Below, one piece after another: positions 4,568 through 5,415 of a stretch of DNA of 5,415 nucleotides. Position 1 is the stretch's first letter. Each line of letters opens with the position of its first letter. The stretch lies in the NCBI GenBank assembly GCA_900551205.1, contig URUW01000135.1, positions 1 through 5,415 on the forward strand. The letters run 5' to 3'. The translations under genes were made by a program, and so were the position numbers. Under the pieces are notes generated by a model that was not told the DNA's origin, searched no databases, and saw only the letters and a list, made by a program, of their open reading frames with translations. This stretch comes from an uncultured Collinsella sp. GTDB taxonomy: Bacteria; Actinomycetota; Coriobacteriia; Coriobacteriales; Coriobacteriaceae.

Positions 4568-5415
4568 CTATTTCGCGAATAGGTTCTTGAGGTTGAACTC
4601 GGCCTGTACCGTGCGGAGCATGAGGTCGGTGTCGTCCAAGCCCAGGTGCTGCTCGTTGGCGTCGGCGGCGAGGGTTCCACGGCGGCGCGCCCAGTTCTCG
4701 AGCGCGGCTGGGGCGGACTCGCGGGGGAGCGAGCGCACGTCGGCGTCCAGGCTGCGGCAGATCTGGCGCGAGTCGATGACGATGATCTTGCCGGCGCGGC
4801 GTGCCTCGGCGTAGCCGTCCAGGTGGATCTTGAACCAGCTGTCCTCAAAGGCGGCGTTGTGTGCCATGTACGGGTACTTCTTCATAAGCTTGAGCAGCTG
4901 CTTTTGCAGCTCTTTGTTCTCGCGGAACGGCTTTTTGCCGTCGATGTCGTCCCAGGTGATGTGGTGGATATTCGACAACGGCACATCCTCGCCGCGGTAG
5001 ATGTCGGGCAGGCCGCAGTAGTGTGCCTCGGCGTCATGCGGGACGGCGTCGCTGGTGAGCTCCATGATCTCCCAGCCCACGTTGATGATATAGCCGCGCT
5101 CGGGTGCACGGCCGGTGGTCTCGATGTCGATACCGAGCACGGTGCCCTGGATGGGCTTGCGGGCGTAGGCCACGCCGAGCGCGTCGCGGTCGCCGCGGAT
5201 TTCGCGCATAACGGACGCGGCGGTGCGCTTTTGCATCTTGCCGATGGCGGCGCAGGTGTCGGCATCGGACAGGCCGCGCGAGAGCGTCGCGGGCGTCACG
5301 TTGCGCAGACGCGCCTCGCCAATCTGGTCGCACAGGTCGCGGTTGCGGTCGGCCAGGTCGCGCACGGTGGCAAAGTCGAAGCCGGGGTCGCCCTCGGCGG
5401 TAAAGTACTCGGTCT
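4568..5415 (-). CDS. DEDDh 3'-5' exonuclease-domain protein (DnaQ/RNase T fold); 5' end outside the window
   Basis: 281 whole codons are visible and the frame stays open to the window edge. A GTG at 5365 is not needed as a start, because coding-like sequence continues upstream of it. Numbered from the first whole codon, the three exonuclease motifs are: ExoI Asp96-Ile-Glu98 followed by TTG; ExoII His185-Asn-Ala-Ala-Phe-Glu-Asp191; ExoIII His256-x4-Asp261. All four acidic residues and the general-base His are therefore present, so the two-metal nuclease should be active. The family includes the Pol III epsilon proofreading subunit, RNase T and oligoribonuclease. Residues 1-90 are a polar, probably helical region I do not recognise. 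Substrate (DNA or RNA) cannot be assigned. The ends NLKNLFAK and a TAG stop are followed by a hairpin. GC is very high (about 80% in 4681-4740), in contrast to the next gene downstream. Confidence 0.88.
   Translation of the reverse strand, partial: TEYFTAEGDPGFDFATVRDLADRNRDLCDQIGEARLRNVTPATLSRGLSDADTCAAIGKMQKRTAASVMREIRGDRDALGVAYARKPIQGTVLGIDIETTGRAPERGYIINVGWEIMELTSDAVPHDAEAHYCGLPDIYRGEDVPLSNIHHITWDDIDGKKPFRENKELQKQLLKLMKKYPYMAHNAAFEDSWFKIHLDGYAEARRAGKIIVIDSRQICRSLDADVRSLPRESAPAALENWARRRGTLAADANEQHLGLDDTDLMLRTVQAEFNLKNLFAK

Noticed and set aside
4420..4848. A 142-codon minus-strand frame overlapping the end of the exonuclease gene
   Set aside because: It is out of frame with the exonuclease motif III region and reads as Arg/Ser/Thr-rich shadow sequence.

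Overview
The window looks like chromosomal sequence from a high-GC gut actinomycete, most likely a Coriobacteriia member such as Collinsella. This is an inference from GC-rich coding sequence, the style of the proteins, and a type of nuclease-fold hypothetical protein that I associate with that group; no rRNA or other taxonomic marker is present. All four complete or partial genes with recognisable domains, and the one weakly recognised gene, lie on the minus strand, so the layout is best read from right to left.

Right edge (4568-5415): the C-terminal 281 codons of a DEDDh-type 3'-5' exonuclease-domain protein. It is followed by a 15-bp GC-rich hairpin (4500-4535) and an AT-rich gap. Centre (3028-4218): a complete 396-residue gene of clearly lower GC content. 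Its middle resembles the Vsr/DUF559 branch of the PD-(D/E)XK nuclease fold, and it ends in a charged helical tail. Downstream of it is a gene-free stretch (2683-3027) with two copies of a 42-bp intergenic repeat facing each other.

Left half (1-2682): a heavy-metal detoxification module. It has an SmtB/CadC-type ArsR repressor (2243-2608), a free-standing 72-residue heavy-metal-associated (HMA) protein (1961-2179) and a P1B-2-type Zn/Cd/Pb efflux ATPase (1-1861, missing its last transmembrane helix at the window edge). The ATPase has a lysine-rich N-terminus in place of the usual HMA domain, so the metal-binding domain appears to be supplied by the separate small protein.

Regulation is unusually legible. 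A consensus promoter (TTGACA, 16 bp, TATAAT) drives the repressor gene. Its spacer and -10 box are covered by one operator, and a second operator in exact inverted orientation lies just downstream, together forming a perfect 24-bp inverted repeat. A third near-copy (19 of 22 bases) lies immediately upstream of the ATPase, next to a hairpin. This suggests that apo-repressor controls both the repressor-HMA transcript and a second ATPase transcript, and that Zn, Cd or Pb binding at the C-terminal helix site releases both. The nuclease-fold gene and its repeats look like a separate accessory insertion between the metal module and the exonuclease gene.
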